Positions 63,420 to 64,000 of a DNA stretch of 64,000 bases are shown piece after piece. The DNA is from Cordylochernes scorpioides (Eukaryota; Arthropoda; Arachnida; Pseudoscorpiones; Chernetidae), in the NCBI GenBank assembly GCA_030710605.1, contig CP092872.1, forward strand, positions 9,292,230 to 9,356,229, in the 5' to 3' direction. Numbering within the stretch: position 1 is the first letter of the stretch; each line of letters opens with the position of its first letter. The position numbers and the translations under genes are program-made. The notes beneath the pieces were generated by a model. The model made no database searches. It had not been told where the DNA came from and saw only the letters and a list, made by a program, of their open reading frames with translations.

Positions 63420-64000
63420 AGAGAGAGGCCCATATAAAATTGACAAGTCTTGTATCTTCTATCTTGTATATAGTCTTCTATCTTGTATAAGCCATGGAAT
63501 GGGGGGTGTCATTGCCCCGTTAGTCAGCCACATTTCAGAGTTGGTGAGTTAATTCCTTGGTGGAGTTAGCGGAACGGCACCAATAGCAGCGTTGCCTGAA
63601 TCAAAATAAAACGACGTCGCATCTCATTTCAGAGTTGGACAAGACACCACCACTATCTTGTATAATCACATAAGCCACATGTTTTAAACTCTCTTCAATC
63701 TATGATACATTCGGAAATCCTTCCTGAAGACCATAGTTTATGGCTATGTATCCTATCTTAGTCCATAGAAACTTCGATTTTGTGATTTATCACAAGGGAA
63801 TTGGATAATTTTACGGAATAGCTTGAAAGATGGCTTTCGCGATAAAGAATTGAGATCAATTTCTAGAGCCAAAATATTGATGGAAATTGTACGGAGAGAA
63901 AGCAAGGAAGTGCCCCCACTTGTTTTTCTGTTTAAAATCAATAAGTGAAAGGGAACTTATTGGATCAAATCATCTTGCTCTGGAGTCTCTGTTGTCTAGG
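63420..64000. other. no gene confirmed
   Basis: 63490-63660 contains a loose relative of the 35590/47540 repeat (CATGGAATGGGGGGTGTCAT, GTTAGTCAGCC). No supported exon to the right edge. Confidence 0.35.

Overview
This is a repeat-dominated stretch of an animal nuclear genome. Genes are split by introns with GT/AG borders. Repeats include tRNA-derived SINEs with target-site duplications, Ty3/Gypsy LTR elements, Penelope-like and non-LTR retroelements, TA-flanked MITEs and long tandem arrays, and there is one 100-N assembly gap (30812-30911). An invertebrate is likely, but the phylum cannot be assigned from the window.

Host genes, both on the minus strand. (1) A mitochondrial/DnaK-type HSP70 gene (HSPA9/mortalin-like) enters at about 28.7 kb and leaves to the left of 2.39 kb. 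Six exons (28445-28699, 15570-15694, 12984-13057, 12818-12924, 4318-4480, 2392-2484) splice in phase into one uninterrupted nucleotide-binding-domain reading frame. Its introns are filled with a complete Gypsy element, a 6.9-kb palindrome of 76-bp repeats, SINEs and MITEs. The transit-peptide exon and the substrate-binding domain are not in view. (2) A coiled-coil-rich protein gene is represented by at least five candidate exons (about 63.3, 62.5-62.7, 55.5, 42.2-42.4 and 34.0-34.2 kb). It resembles CCDC180-like axonemal proteins, but that identity is tentative.

Layout. 0-1.3 kb: LINE reverse transcriptase/RNase H running off the left edge. 1.3-4.5 kb: HSP70 3' exons, SINEs, a MITE. 4.6-11.5 kb: foldback-like palindrome. 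11.5-18.9 kb: HSP70 exons among MITEs, SINEs and ribozyme-like repeats. 19.2-25.9 kb: Ty3/Gypsy element with gag, pol and nearly identical LTRs. 26-28.4 kb: inverted ribozyme-like pairs. 28.4-28.7 kb: HSP70 exon. 29.65-30.81 kb: perfect 60-bp array ending in the gap. 33.0-34.2 kb: exon-derived tandem array and the second gene. 36-42 kb: palindromic repeats, MITEs, a Penelope fragment. 42.9-44.3 kb: decayed Tx1-type LINE ORF1. 44.36-46.91 kb: 24-26-bp minisatellite. 48-55.4 kb: more ribozyme-like repeats and a Penelope element with a GIY-YIG nuclease. 56.26-61.91 kb: non-autonomous LTR element with apparently identical LTRs. 62-64 kb: further exons of the second gene.

Most unusual signal: dozens of short dispersed sequences with hammerhead-ribozyme architecture (CUGANGA or a variant, a stem II hairpin, GAAA, then a palindromic stem III). 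They fall into at least five sequence families, often occur head-to-head on opposite strands, and include a textbook type I hammerhead at 49605-49659 just upstream of the Penelope-like element.
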